64,000 nt of DNA, taken from positions 3,224,001-3,288,000 of the forward strand of contig OX638330.1 of NCBI GenBank assembly GCA_951812725.1, given 5' to 3'. This DNA comes from an uncultured Caldilineaceae bacterium (GTDB lineage Bacteria > Chloroflexota > Anaerolineae > Caldilineales > Caldilineaceae). Both the position numbers and the translations under genes were made by a program. This document shows, piece by piece, positions 54,426 through 62,588 of the stretch; within the stretch, counting starts at the first letter, position 1, and each line of letters starts with the position of its first letter. The notes beneath the pieces were generated by a model. The model saw nothing but the letters and a program-made list of their open reading frames with translations, searched no databases and was not told the origin of the DNA.

Positions 54426-57400
54426 ATGGAGAAGGGATATGTTGAGCTGCGGGTGAAGAGCTTTTTTTCTTTTGGGGAGGGGGCGTCGCATCCGCATGAG
54501 CTGCTGGCGCAGGCGAAGGCGCAGGGGTATGGGACGCTGGCGCTGACGGATACGAATCTGTGCGGGGCGCTGGAGTTTGCGCGGCTGGCGAACAGTTTGG
54601 GGATGCGGGCGATCAGCGGCGGGACGTTGACGCTGACGGACGGGTCGCGGGTGACGCTGCTGGCGAAGACGCGGGCGGGGTATTCGAATATTTCGCGTCT
54701 GTTTACGCTTGCGAACGCGGTGGACCGCAGGGAGCCGCGGCTGGATCCGAGGCATCTGGCGGGGCATGCGGAGGGGACTGTTCTGCTGACGGGGGGGCAT
54801 GACAGCTGTGTGGCGCGGCTGGCGCTGGCGGGGCGGCGGCAGGAGGCGGCGGCGCTGTTGCGGGATTATGCGGGGTGGTACGGCGCTGATTCGGTGTACG
54901 CGGCACTGCAGCAGAATTTTCTGGAGGGGGACACGGTGCGGAACCGCAGGCTGGCGGGGGTGGCGGAGGAGGCGGGCGTGCGGCTGGTGGTGAGCAATGA
55001 CGTGCATTACCACGCGGCGGAGCGGTACCGGCTGCAGAATGCGCTGGTGGCGATCCGGCTGAACACGACGGTCGACCAGGCGCTGCCGCATCTGCGGCCG
55101 AACGGGCATCTTTATCTGAAGCCGGCGGAGGAGATGGCGCGTCTTTTTGCGGAATTTCCGGAGGCGGTGGCGAACACGGTGGAGATTGCGGAGCGGTGCG
55201 CGTTCGATTTGGGCACGGACCTGGGGTATACGCTGCCGAAGCCGGCGCTGCCGGAGGGGTATACGGCTGAGGGGTATCTGCGGGAGCTGTGCTACGAGGC
55301 GGCGGTGCGGCGCTACGGCGCGGTGACGAGGCAGATCACGGCGCGGCTGGAGGAGGAGTTCAGTCTGATCGGGCGGCACGGGCTGGCGGGTTTTCTGCTG
55401 CTGTACCGGGAGATCGTGATGATCGCGCAGGAGATCATGGAGGAGAGAGGAAGGCCTTCGGAGTTGGCGGGGCGGGAGCCGCCGGGGCGCGGGCGGGGCT
55501 CGTCGGTGGCGCTGCTGGTGGGGTATCTGATCGGGATCAGTCATGTGGATCCGCTGAAGTGGAATCTGACGCTGGAGCGGTTTCTGTCGGCGGATATGAC
55601 GGTGCTGCCGGACATCGACCTTGATTTTCCGCGGGCGCTGCGGGACGAGCTGATCGAGCGGGTGCACGAGCGGTTCGGGCCGGAATATGCGGTGCTGGCG
55701 GGTGCGATCGCGACGTACAAGATCAAGGGGGTGCTGCAGGATCTGGGCAAGGCGCTGGGGCTGCCGCAGGAGGAGCTGCGGCTGCTGTCGAAGCAGATGC
55801 GGTCGCATGATGCGGGGCGCTTGCGGGAGGAGATGGAGCAGCTACCGGCGTTCAGCCAGCGGGTGAATGCGTGCGGGTGGCGGGAGCTGATCGAGCTGGG
55901 GCCGCAGCTGATGGGGGCGCCGAAGCTGTTGAGCCAGCATGTGGGGGGGATGATCCTGAGCAGCTCGCCGATTCCGGAGATGGTGCCGGTGCGGGCGGGG
56001 GCGATGGAGGGCCGGTTCATCATGGACTGGGACAAGGACAGTGTGGCGGACGCGGGTTTTGCGAAGATCGATATTCTGTCGCTGCCGGTGCTGGACCAGC
56101 TGCAGGAGGCGCTGGATCTGGTGGAGGCGCGGGAGGGGAGGCGGCCGGACCTGAGCCGGATCGATCCGGAGGACGAGAAGGTGTACGACATGATCAATGC
56201 GGGGCTGTCGAAGGGGATCTTTCTGCTGCAGTCGCCGGCGCAGCTGAAGATGGGGCAGCGTCTGCTTTCGCGCAATCTGCTGGACCTGGCGTACCAGGTG
56301 GCGCTGATCCGGCCGGGGGTGGGGGTGCAGGGGAGCGCGGTGTCGCAGTTTGTGGAGAGGTACAGGCACGGGGCGGATTGGGAGTATGATCATCCGCTGG
56401 AGGAGCGGGCGCTGGCGCGGGGGTACGGTGTGATCGTGTGGCAGGAGCAGGTGGTGCAGCTGATTACGGATGTGGCGGGGCTGACGGCGGCGCAGGCGGA
56501 TGAGATCCGGCGGGCGTTTGCGAGGAGCAACAATGAGCATCTGATCGCGCTGCATTGGGAGCAGTTTCGCGAGGGGGCGCGGGGGCGAGGTGTTCCGGAG
56601 GAGACGGCGCGCACGATTTTTGCGAAGATCAACGGGCATTACATGTTCCCGGAAAGCCATTCGCATGCGTTTGCGATCACGGCATTTCAGGCGGCGTGGC
56701 TGAAGTGTTATTACCCGCTGGAGTTTTTTGTGACGTTGATGAATAACCAGCCGATGGGCTTTTACCCGCTGGAGACGCTGAAGCAGGATGCGCGGCGGTT
56801 CGGGATCCCGTTTCGCAATCCGTGTGTGAACCGGAGCGAGGTGCGGTGCACGCCGGAGGAGGGGGCTGTGCGGATGGGGCTGCTGTTCACGAAGGATGTG
56901 GGGGAGGCGTGGGCGAGGCGGGTTGTGGAGGAGAAGGAGCGGAACGGGCCGTACATGAGCACGAGTGACGTGGTGCGACGGACGGGGATGACGGACCAGG
57001 CGGTGCTGTCGCTGGCGATGGCGGGGGCGTTTGACGGGATCGCGAGCAACCGGCGGGAGGCGCTGTGGGATGCGGGTCTGACGGTGCGGTCTACGGGGAA
57101 CGGGCAGGGGGCGCTGTCGCTGGCGCGGACGGGGAGCGCGGCGGCGTTGACGGATTTTGATGCGCGCGAGCAGATGATCGGGGAGTACCAGGTGCTGGAG
57201 ATCTATCCGAAGGGGCATTTGATGGAGTTTGTGCGGCCGACGCTGGCGGGGCACGTTCTGGCGTCGGTGGATGTGGAGGGGCTGGATGATGGGGCGGCGG
57301 TGACGGTGGCGGGGTGGCCGGTGGCGAGGCAGCATCCGCGCGGGCGGGATGGGACGGTGTTTGTGACGATCGAGGATGAGTTTGGCGATGTGCAGATTAT

Positions 57401-57566
57401 TCTGTGGGGGGATGTGTTTGCGCGTTATAGCCGGGAGCTGGACAGCCAGGTAATCGAGGTGAGAGGGACGGTCTCGAAGTGGGATGGGACGACGAATGTG
57501 ATTGTTACTTCGTTGCGGGCGATACGGGTGGGGGTGAAGATGCCGCGTGCCCATGACTGGCATTGA
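54426..57566 (+). CDS. dnaE2: DnaE2, error-prone DNA polymerase III alpha subunit
   Basis: 1046 residues, normal for DnaE2. ATG 54426 has GGGAGGTGG upstream; the longer frame from 54390 is rejected. Residues 1-270 are the PHP domain (SFFSFGEGASHPHELLAQA, LALTDTNLCGALEFARLA), with degenerate metal ligands as is usual in DnaE2. The catalytic aspartates lie in PDIDLDF (about 395-401), and GRGSSVALLVGYLIGISHVDP is the preceding palm motif. The HhH region (FPESHSHAFAITAFQAAWLK) and a C-terminal OB fold (VTVAGWPVARQHP, VTIEDEFGDVQIILW) follow. It works with ImuB in damage-induced mutagenesis. It lies 1.35 kb after imuB, with repeats between. Confidence 0.95.
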   Translation: MEKGYVELRVKSFFSFGEGASHPHELLAQAKAQGYGTLALTDTNLCGALEFARLANSLGMRAISGGTLTLTDGSRVTLLAKTRAGYSNISRLFTLANAVDRREPRLDPRHLAGHAEGTVLLTGGHDSCVARLALAGRRQEAAALLRDYAGWYGADSVYAALQQNFLEGDTVRNRRLAGVAEEAGVRLVVSNDVHYHAAERYRLQNALVAIRLNTTVDQALPHLRPNGHLYLKPAEEMARLFAEFPEAVANTVEIAERCAFDLGTDLGYTLPKPALPEGYTAEGYLRELCYEAAVRRYGAVTRQITARLEEEFSLIGRHGLAGFLLLYREIVMIAQEIMEERGRPSELAGREPPGRGRGSSVALLVGYLIGISHVDPLKWNLTLERFLSADMTVLPDIDLDFPRALRDELIERVHERFGPEYAVLAGAIATYKIKGVLQDLGKALGLPQEELRLLSKQMRSHDAGRLREEMEQLPAFSQRVNACGWRELIELGPQLMGAPKLLSQHVGGMILSSSPIPEMVPVRAGAMEGRFIMDWDKDSVADAGFAKIDILSLPVLDQLQEALDLVEAREGRRPDLSRIDPEDEKVYDMINAGLSKGIFLLQSPAQLKMGQRLLSRNLLDLAYQVALIRPGVGVQGSAVSQFVERYRHGADWEYDHPLEERALARGYGVIVWQEQVVQLITDVAGLTAAQADEIRRAFARSNNEHLIALHWEQFREGARGRGVPEETARTIFAKINGHYMFPESHSHAFAITAFQAAWLKCYYPLEFFVTLMNNQPMGFYPLETLKQDARRFGIPFRNPCVNRSEVRCTPEEGAVRMGLLFTKDVGEAWARRVVEEKERNGPYMSTSDVVRRTGMTDQAVLSLAMAGAFDGIASNRREALWDAGLTVRSTGNGQGALSLARTGSAAALTDFDAREQMIGEYQVLEIYPKGHLMEFVRPTLAGHVLASVDVEGLDDGAAVTVAGWPVARQHPRGRDGTVFVTIEDEFGDVQIILWGDVFARYSRELDSQVIEVRGTVSKWDGTTNVIVTSLRAIRVGVKMPRAHDWH

Positions 57567-57574
57567 ACTGCAGG

Positions 57575-57640
57575 GGTCAGTGGTCGGTGGTCAGTGGTCG
57601 GTGGTCAGTGGTCAGAACTGCAGTGGTGGGTGGTCAGTTG
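57575..57640 (+). repeat. Short GTGGTCRGTGGTCRG repeats
   Basis: Several copies of GTGGTCAGTGGTCGG-like 7-mers follow the dnaE2 stop. Related fragments (GGTCAG, TTTTTAGTNGTCAG) occur at 53085-53110, 58080-58105, 59118-59150 and 62068-62150, so this is another dispersed low-complexity family. The IS982-type element inserted into one of them. Confidence 0.65.
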
Positions 57641-57682
57641 TTAGTTGCTAGAACCGAAAGGAATCAGGAGGCAGGTGTTTTT

Positions 57683-58066
57683 ATGGCAGAGGGTCAGACG
57701 AAACGTATAAGGTCTTACAGGGATTTGAAGGTTTGGCAGAAGTCAATGGACTTGGCGGTTCGGACTTACGAGCTTACGAGGACATTTCCTTCGGAGGAGA
57801 AGTATGGAATTGTCTCCCAGATGCGACGGGCGGCGGCCTCGGTGCCGGCGAACATTGCGGAAGGGCAGGCAAAGCGATCAACCAAGGAGTTTATTCAGAT
57901 GCTTGGTATCGCGCGAGGTTCTTTGGCCGAGATAGAAACTTTTGTGGCATTGTCCGAAAGACTGGGAATGACCAGAAGCGAGACCAGCGAGAGCTTGTTG
58001 GAGGACTGCGCGGAGATTAACAGAATGATGAATGGTCTGATGCGCGCACTGTCGAGTCGGGGGTAG
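57683..58066 (+). CDS. Four-helix bundle protein (S23/23S rRNA-intervening-sequence family)
   Basis: 127 residues. ATG 57683 has AGGAGG 10 nt upstream; the longer frame from 57563 translates repeat DNA. Family motifs: YRDLKVWQKSMDLAVRTYEL, FPSEEKYGIVSQMRRAAASV, PANIAEGQAKRSTKEFIQML and ARGSLAEIETFV. The family folds into a pentameric four-helix bundle; its role is unknown, and most members are not in rRNA genes, as here. It lies alone among repeats. Confidence 0.92.
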   Translation: MAEGQTKRIRSYRDLKVWQKSMDLAVRTYELTRTFPSEEKYGIVSQMRRAAASVPANIAEGQAKRSTKEFIQMLGIARGSLAEIETFVALSERLGMTRSETSESLLEDCAEINRMMNGLMRALSSRG

Positions 58067-58140
58067 AACTGCGAAGGACAGTGGTCAGAACTGCGGTTCT
58101 TAGTAGGGCTTTATGCTAGTTAGTGTTTGAAAAAAGTCCC

Positions 58141-58188
58141 CTGGTGAGATAACTTTGGAAGTCTCGAACAACCAAGGTAGCTCACCAG
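58141..58188 (+). promoter_or_regulatory. Stem-loop covering the transposase RBS
   Basis: CTGGTGAG (58141-58148) pairs with CTCACCAG (58181-58188), and inside it ACTTTGG (58152-58158) pairs with CCAAGGT (58172-58178). The outer stem takes in the first bases of the AGGAGG ribosome-binding site (58187-58192). This could limit translation when transcripts run in from outside, a common safeguard in insertion sequences. Confidence 0.6.
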
Positions 58189-58201
58189 GAGGACCGATCG
58201 A

Positions 58202-59107
58202 ATGATAGCCCACTTTGACGATTTCTGTCTATGCGTGTATGTGCTCGTTGACGACATGTGCAAGGAATTGGAAGAACATTTGAGACGACCGGGGCCGGAG
58301 CCTGAGTGTAGCGACAGTGAATTGATCGCGATTTGTCTCATCGGCGAATGTGTGGGATGGGATGTGGAAACAGAGTTACTCAATCATATGCAGGCACATC
58401 GGGATAAGTTTCCGATTTTGCCGGAGCAGAGCCGTTTCAATCGGCGGCGATGTAACTTGATGGGGGTCATCAATGAAATGCGACGCATGATGTTGGCCAG
58501 GACGGAACTCTACAGGGACGTGCATTGTGTAATCGATAGCCTGCCTATTCCTGTGGTTCAATTCCATCTGGCGCCACAAGCGCGCGCCAAATGGTCCGAT
58601 TGGGGGGCCGATTTTGGGCCCGTTCCCTCCAAGAAGATGATGATCTTCGGTTTCAAGCTGCATATGCTGATCACGATGGGTGGCCTCATTATCGACTTCG
58701 AGTTAGCTCCGGCTAACGAACGCGACTTGGCTGTCGGTCGCGAACTCCTTGCAGAACACGACAACCGCATCGTCATCGGCGACAAGGCCTACGTCAGTGC
58801 ACCGGCAGCTGAGGAACTCTGGCAATACAATCGCATCCGTCTTCTCACCAAGAAGCGCAAAAACCAGAAAAAACAGATCCCGGCACACCTCTCTCGCCTC
58901 TACGACTCGGTCCGCCAAATCATCGAAACAGTCACCAGTCAACTCAACGCACAGTTCTCGATTGAAACCAACCACGCTCACACGCTCAGAGGCCTTTGTG
59001 CACGCTTATACACAAAATTGACCGCACATACCCTCTGCATTTATATCAACCGCCTCTTGGGCGTACCTGACTATCTGCAAATCAAGCAATTGGCCTTTCC
59101 CAACTAG
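58202..59107 (+). CDS. IS982-family DDE transposase
   Basis: 301 residues, full length, no frameshift. Diagnostic IS982 phrases: FPILPEQSRFNRRR, the first catalytic aspartate in CVIDSLPIPVVQFH, FGFKLHMLITMGG, the second in VIGDKAYVSA, and a glutamate in RQIIETVTSQLNAQFSIE followed by GLCARLYTKLTAHTLCIYIN. It catalyses cut-and-paste or copy-out movement of its element. AGGAGG is 9 nt upstream. Probably active. Confidence 0.95.
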   Translation: MIAHFDDFCLCVYVLVDDMCKELEEHLRRPGPEPECSDSELIAICLIGECVGWDVETELLNHMQAHRDKFPILPEQSRFNRRRCNLMGVINEMRRMMLARTELYRDVHCVIDSLPIPVVQFHLAPQARAKWSDWGADFGPVPSKKMMIFGFKLHMLITMGGLIIDFELAPANERDLAVGRELLAEHDNRIVIGDKAYVSAPAAEELWQYNRIRLLTKKRKNQKKQIPAHLSRLYDSVRQIIETVTSQLNAQFSIETNHAHTLRGLCARLYTKLTAHTLCIYINRLLGVPDYLQIKQLAFPN

Positions 59108-59321
59108 CATAAGGCCCTAGTAGTCAGTTTTTTGTTCTTAGTGGACGGCAGTTGTGCGCGGCATTGGGATTGGGGGTGATTGGTTGTCTGAATCAGGAAT
59201 TGCGGGATTCGAGGATTCTCAGGATGGCTGGCGAGCTGGGCGGATGTAATCCGGAGGATCCCTTTTGGGATCGGGTAAAGAGGACTGTACGCGGGGGACA
59301 GTGGGGCGGGGTACACACTAC

Positions 59322-59522
59322 TTATTTGGCTTGCTCCGCAAGGAGTGTTCTTACGGATGGGACTAGATCAGTGGGTATATCCATCACTGTCATTGTTGGA
59401 TCCTCAAATGCGGCTTCGTCTTCGGCGATGGCCTCTTCGTCAGTCTGGGACTCGTAATGCTGAATTAGGCGGCGGACGCGTTCCAAGTCCCAGCCTGGGG
59501 GGTATCTATTGGAATCTTTCAT
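59322..59522 (-). CDS. Small acidic antitoxin-like protein
   Basis: 66 residues with GGAGAGG before the ATG. The sequence is acidic and helical (LERVRRLIQHYESQTDEEAI, AEDEAAFED), like small antitoxins paired with BrnT/HigB-like toxins. Its ATG overlaps the upstream gene's stop by ATGA, giving toxin-first order. The protein has no recognised DNA-binding fold. The 200 bp downstream to the IS982 end hold a decayed repeat (59180-59250). Confidence 0.55.
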   Translation of the reverse strand: MKDSNRYPPGWDLERVRRLIQHYESQTDEEAIAEDEAAFEDPTMTVMDIPTDLVPSVRTLLAEQAK

Positions 59523-59743
59523 TTTCCTCTCCTTCTCATGCGCCTTCGATAGGCGGCAAGCTGTCTGTTTCTCAGTTCGTATGCAGTGATGATGAAGAAC
59601 TCTTCCGGGTTCGAGTGGGGGAGGTACATTACGTGAAGGTAGCTCCCCCTGTGCCTTCCTCCAATACGCCCCGTAGACGATCTGACACGAGAAGTGAGGG
59701 TAGAGGAGTGAGAAGCTTGTTCGCTCGCCTCATTTTGGGCCAT
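59519..59743 (-). pseudogene. Probable toxin gene, 5' end replaced by dispersed repeat
   Basis: The 74-codon frame ends in a stretch typical of small basic toxins (RGSYLHVMYLPHSNPEEFF, IITAYELRNRQLAAYRRRMR). The first 25 codons read MAQNEASEQASHSSTL and come from DNA matching module C of the dispersed repeat (CTCGCCTCATT and the GAGTGAG that precedes it). The true N terminus therefore seems lost and the toxin is probably inactive. BrnT-like identity is a guess from the ITA and terminal RR pattern. Confidence 0.45.
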
Positions 59744-59760
59744 GAAAGAGAGAATGAACT

Positions 59761-61617
59761 CTAAGTGCTAACTCTCTGTTGCACGATTTGGCCATTATCT
59801 TTTCCAAAGTAGCCGCTTGCTTGCAGGTTGAACATGCGGCTGTAGAGGCCGTTCTGGGCCATCAGGTCTTCGTGGGTACCTACTTCGACAATTCTGCCTT
59901 GATTGAGGGTAACGATTTTGTCGGCGGTCCGGGCGAGGGATAGGCGATGGCTGATGATGACAGCCATTTTGTCGCGGGCCATATCATGGAAAAGTCCATA
60001 CATCTCATCTTCTACGTTGGGATCGAGGGCGGCGGTGGGTTCATCCAGGATCAGGAGCTGGGCATGGGCACTTCTGATGATAGTCCTGGCGAATGCCACG
60101 CGCTGCCACTGGCCGGCAGACAGGTCAGTACCGTTATCCAATTGTTTTGTCAACGGTGTTTCAAGAGAGTCTGAGAATGCGTTGAACGCAGGCTCCATGC
60201 CGGATTTGCGGACTGCGTCCCAAATGGAAGGATCGTCATTCAGTTTGGGTAGCCATCCGAATCCGACATTTTCACGGGCTGTTGTTGGGAATCTGGCGTG
60301 ATCTTGCATCAGGACAGCGATGTTCTGGCGTAAGGTTTCGAGCTCAACAGATCGGATGTCCTGACCATCCCAGCTTATCGATCCTTCCTGCGGATCGTAT
60401 AAGCGGCACAAGAGCTTGGCGAGGGTTGATTTGCCGGCGCCATTGTGTCCGACGATTGCAACTGTTTCACCTGGTCCTATTGTCAGATTGAGTTGCTTCA
60501 GTGCAGGCTTCTCGCTATGTGGGTATGTGAAGGAAAGATCCTGAATTGCGATTCCGGACGCTGATTTGGTGACTGACCCTTGCTGGGCTGAAGGGTCCTG
60601 AATAGAAGATTCGAGACTCAAGAGTTTGAGGATCGGCGAAGTGCCTAGTGCGGTTTCGTGAATCTCCGATGCGCCAGCGATCAGAATGAAGAGACTTCTG
60701 CGTACTTGCAGGACGATTCCAGCATATAGGGCCAGGTCACCTAATGTAAAGATTCCATTGATGGCGGCCCAGACCACGTATAGGAACGGCACGCCGACTC
60801 CCATTCCACTCAGCAACGACCAAAGCAGGATTGATCGAGTACCTTTCTTGCGTAACTCAAAGATCTCATTATAGGCATTTCTGAACAGACTGTGCCATCG
60901 ATCGAGAAAGAAGGATTGCAATTGAAACATTCGCAACTCTTTTGCATGCTCCTCCTGTGTGAGAACGTTCTCAGCTAACTTCATCCTCCTTACTGTGCCT
61001 GCCTGCGCTTCCTCAACTCTCCACCCCTTCTTAGAGTAATGAAATTGAACGTATACGGAAGGGATTGCAAAAAGGAACGCTGACAGTGGAATCCACCAAG
61101 CAATCGAAAATGCCAACAGGAAAACGGGAACGAAGCCGAAGAAACCCATTAGGAGAGCGTTGAGCATATGTGAGAGAGAGCTCACTTTGGAAATACCAGA
61201 TAAGGCCAGCTGCAAGGTGTTGAGAAGCTCAGTATCCTCAAACAGAGCAATGTCTCTGAATTCGGCAATTTTCCTGTAGATTCTGAGTTTTGTTTCGCCG
61301 ACTACGATGTCGCGGAAGGAACTGGCTTCAAAACTGACCAATGATTCAAGTGAATCGAGAAAGAGATGGACAATGACGAAACCGAATATGCTGCCTAATA
61401 GGAATGGGTGCGCGATAGTCCATTCCCAGATGTTAGCAGTCGGCAGGCTTATAGAAAGCGAAATCTCATCGATAATAATCTTCATCAGGTACAGTGCAAT
61501 CGCAGGTCCAGTACCCGCCAAGAGGTTGAAGATTGATAGCCGGATCAGATGGTTTGGAGACGCTTTTGCGGCGAGCAGAAAGCTCTGAAGAGTTCTTTTG
61601 AAACTGAAACCGAACAC
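59761..61617 (-). CDS. ABC exporter half-transporter (fused membrane and ATPase domains)
   Basis: 618 residues, GTG start behind GAGGGGAAA. Residues 1 to about 330 form the six-helix exporter domain. The ATPase follows: Walker A GHNGAGKST (about 385-393), Q loop VLMQDHARF, signature LSAGQWQRV (about 500), Walker B LLILDEPTAALDP (about 523) and the switch histidine in ISHRLSLART. It resembles peptide, lipid or multidrug exporters and should work as a homodimer, since no partner half is nearby. It has its own ATPase and cannot serve the importers. Confidence 0.94.
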   Translation of the reverse strand: MFGFSFKRTLQSFLLAAKASPNHLIRLSIFNLLAGTGPAIALYLMKIIIDEISLSISLPTANIWEWTIAHPFLLGSIFGFVIVHLFLDSLESLVSFEASSFRDIVVGETKLRIYRKIAEFRDIALFEDTELLNTLQLALSGISKVSSLSHMLNALLMGFFGFVPVFLLAFSIAWWIPLSAFLFAIPSVYVQFHYSKKGWRVEEAQAGTVRRMKLAENVLTQEEHAKELRMFQLQSFFLDRWHSLFRNAYNEIFELRKKGTRSILLWSLLSGMGVGVPFLYVVWAAINGIFTLGDLALYAGIVLQVRRSLFILIAGASEIHETALGTSPILKLLSLESSIQDPSAQQGSVTKSASGIAIQDLSFTYPHSEKPALKQLNLTIGPGETVAIVGHNGAGKSTLAKLLCRLYDPQEGSISWDGQDIRSVELETLRQNIAVLMQDHARFPTTARENVGFGWLPKLNDDPSIWDAVRKSGMEPAFNAFSDSLETPLTKQLDNGTDLSAGQWQRVAFARTIIRSAHAQLLILDEPTAALDPNVEDEMYGLFHDMARDKMAVIISHRLSLARTADKIVTLNQGRIVEVGTHEDLMAQNGLYSRMFNLQASGYFGKDNGQIVQQRVST

Positions 61618-61927
61618 GATTTCCCCTCACGGGATGTGGGATTGGTCCAATAGGACGGATTGCAGAAAAAGGTGTGCATTAGAGTAGTTCACTCAAGGCG
61701 TGACAGTCAAGGGAGATGCACAGAACAGGGGATGTGCCCGGAGCTGTCTGGCCGCGACGCACATTAGGTGTCGGATATTGATGCTCGAATCTTGTGGCCA
61801 GCAATTGCTGGCCCCGAGAATCGGGACCACGACAAAAGAATTTTGGTGGCGTGTCTTTTCGGTAGGATGGGTGGACAGTTGCTTGTTCAGGAAGGGGCGG
61901 GGACGCGAGGCAGTTTGAAGATTCAGC

Positions 61928-62420
61928 GTAATTACTAAGCCATATACAGTGCCTGTCTTAACCTGCCCTTTAGCCCTGCCGCCATTCAGGCCATCTGATT
62001 GCGTATTTGGTTGGCGGCAGCCACGTTGCTGGAGCAGCACTGCTGGAATGCGCACACACGGACGGAACTGCAGTTTTTAGTAGTCAGTTCTTAGTTTTCA
62101 GTGGAACACCAGTCGTCAGGGGAACACCGGAGATTAGCGGTCGATGGTCAGTGGGTTGAGGCGGCAAGTGGGGGAGGAGACACTGTTGGCTAAACACACT
62201 GTTGGCTAGACACGCTGCTGGAGGCGCACGGCTGGATTGAGCACACAAGGTCGGTGAGCGATGGTTTTGTAGGGGGGCGTTGCGGGGGCGCAGCCCCTGC
62301 ACAAGGGAGGGCCGAAGGCCCGACCGCCCATAAAAGAGTAGAGAGTTGAGTGAGCACCTTTGCTCGCCTCATTCAGGATTGCGAATCAGTTTTGGCTGAG
62401 TAGTTTCGATTCAGCATTTG
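61928..62420 (+). repeat. Dispersed A-B-C repeat, copy 4 (with insertion)
   Basis: Module A (61928-62062) is close to copy 1 (TACTAAGCCATATACAGTGC, GTTGGCGGCAGCCACGTTGC). About 180 bp of other repeat material follows (TTTTTAGTAGTCAGTTCTTA, then GTTGGCTAGACACGCTGC). Module B (about 62248-62330) and module C (about 62352-62412) end it. No gene is seen in 61618-62588; 61618-61927 and 62421-62588 show nothing recognisable. Confidence 0.82.
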
Positions 62421-62588
62421 ATTTGAGGGAGTTGAGGCCAACCTGAACATGTGAGATTCAAGCCGGCCTGTCCGATTCGCTGCCTTGGCAGGTCATTTTC
62501 CGAGATCCAAAGTGGATTTCCAACATCCCATCTTCCTTAGCCGGAGCATTGTGCGTCCTCCCACTTCAAAGTCATCTCGGACAACTTG

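Larger units (their letters stand above)
58106..59117 (+). mobile_element. IS982-family insertion sequence, complete
   Basis: A 1012-bp element. Terminal inverted repeats of 18 bp with two mismatches are GGGCTTTATGCTAGTTAG (left) and, read inward from the right, GGGCCTTATGCTAGTTGG. It is flanked by the direct repeat TAGTA (58101-58105 and 59118-59122). The target matches a dispersed repeat of the form CTTAGTAGTCAGTT, seen uninterrupted near 62075. One intact transposase gene fills it. Length and gene content are normal for IS982 and the copy looks recent. Confidence 0.92.
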
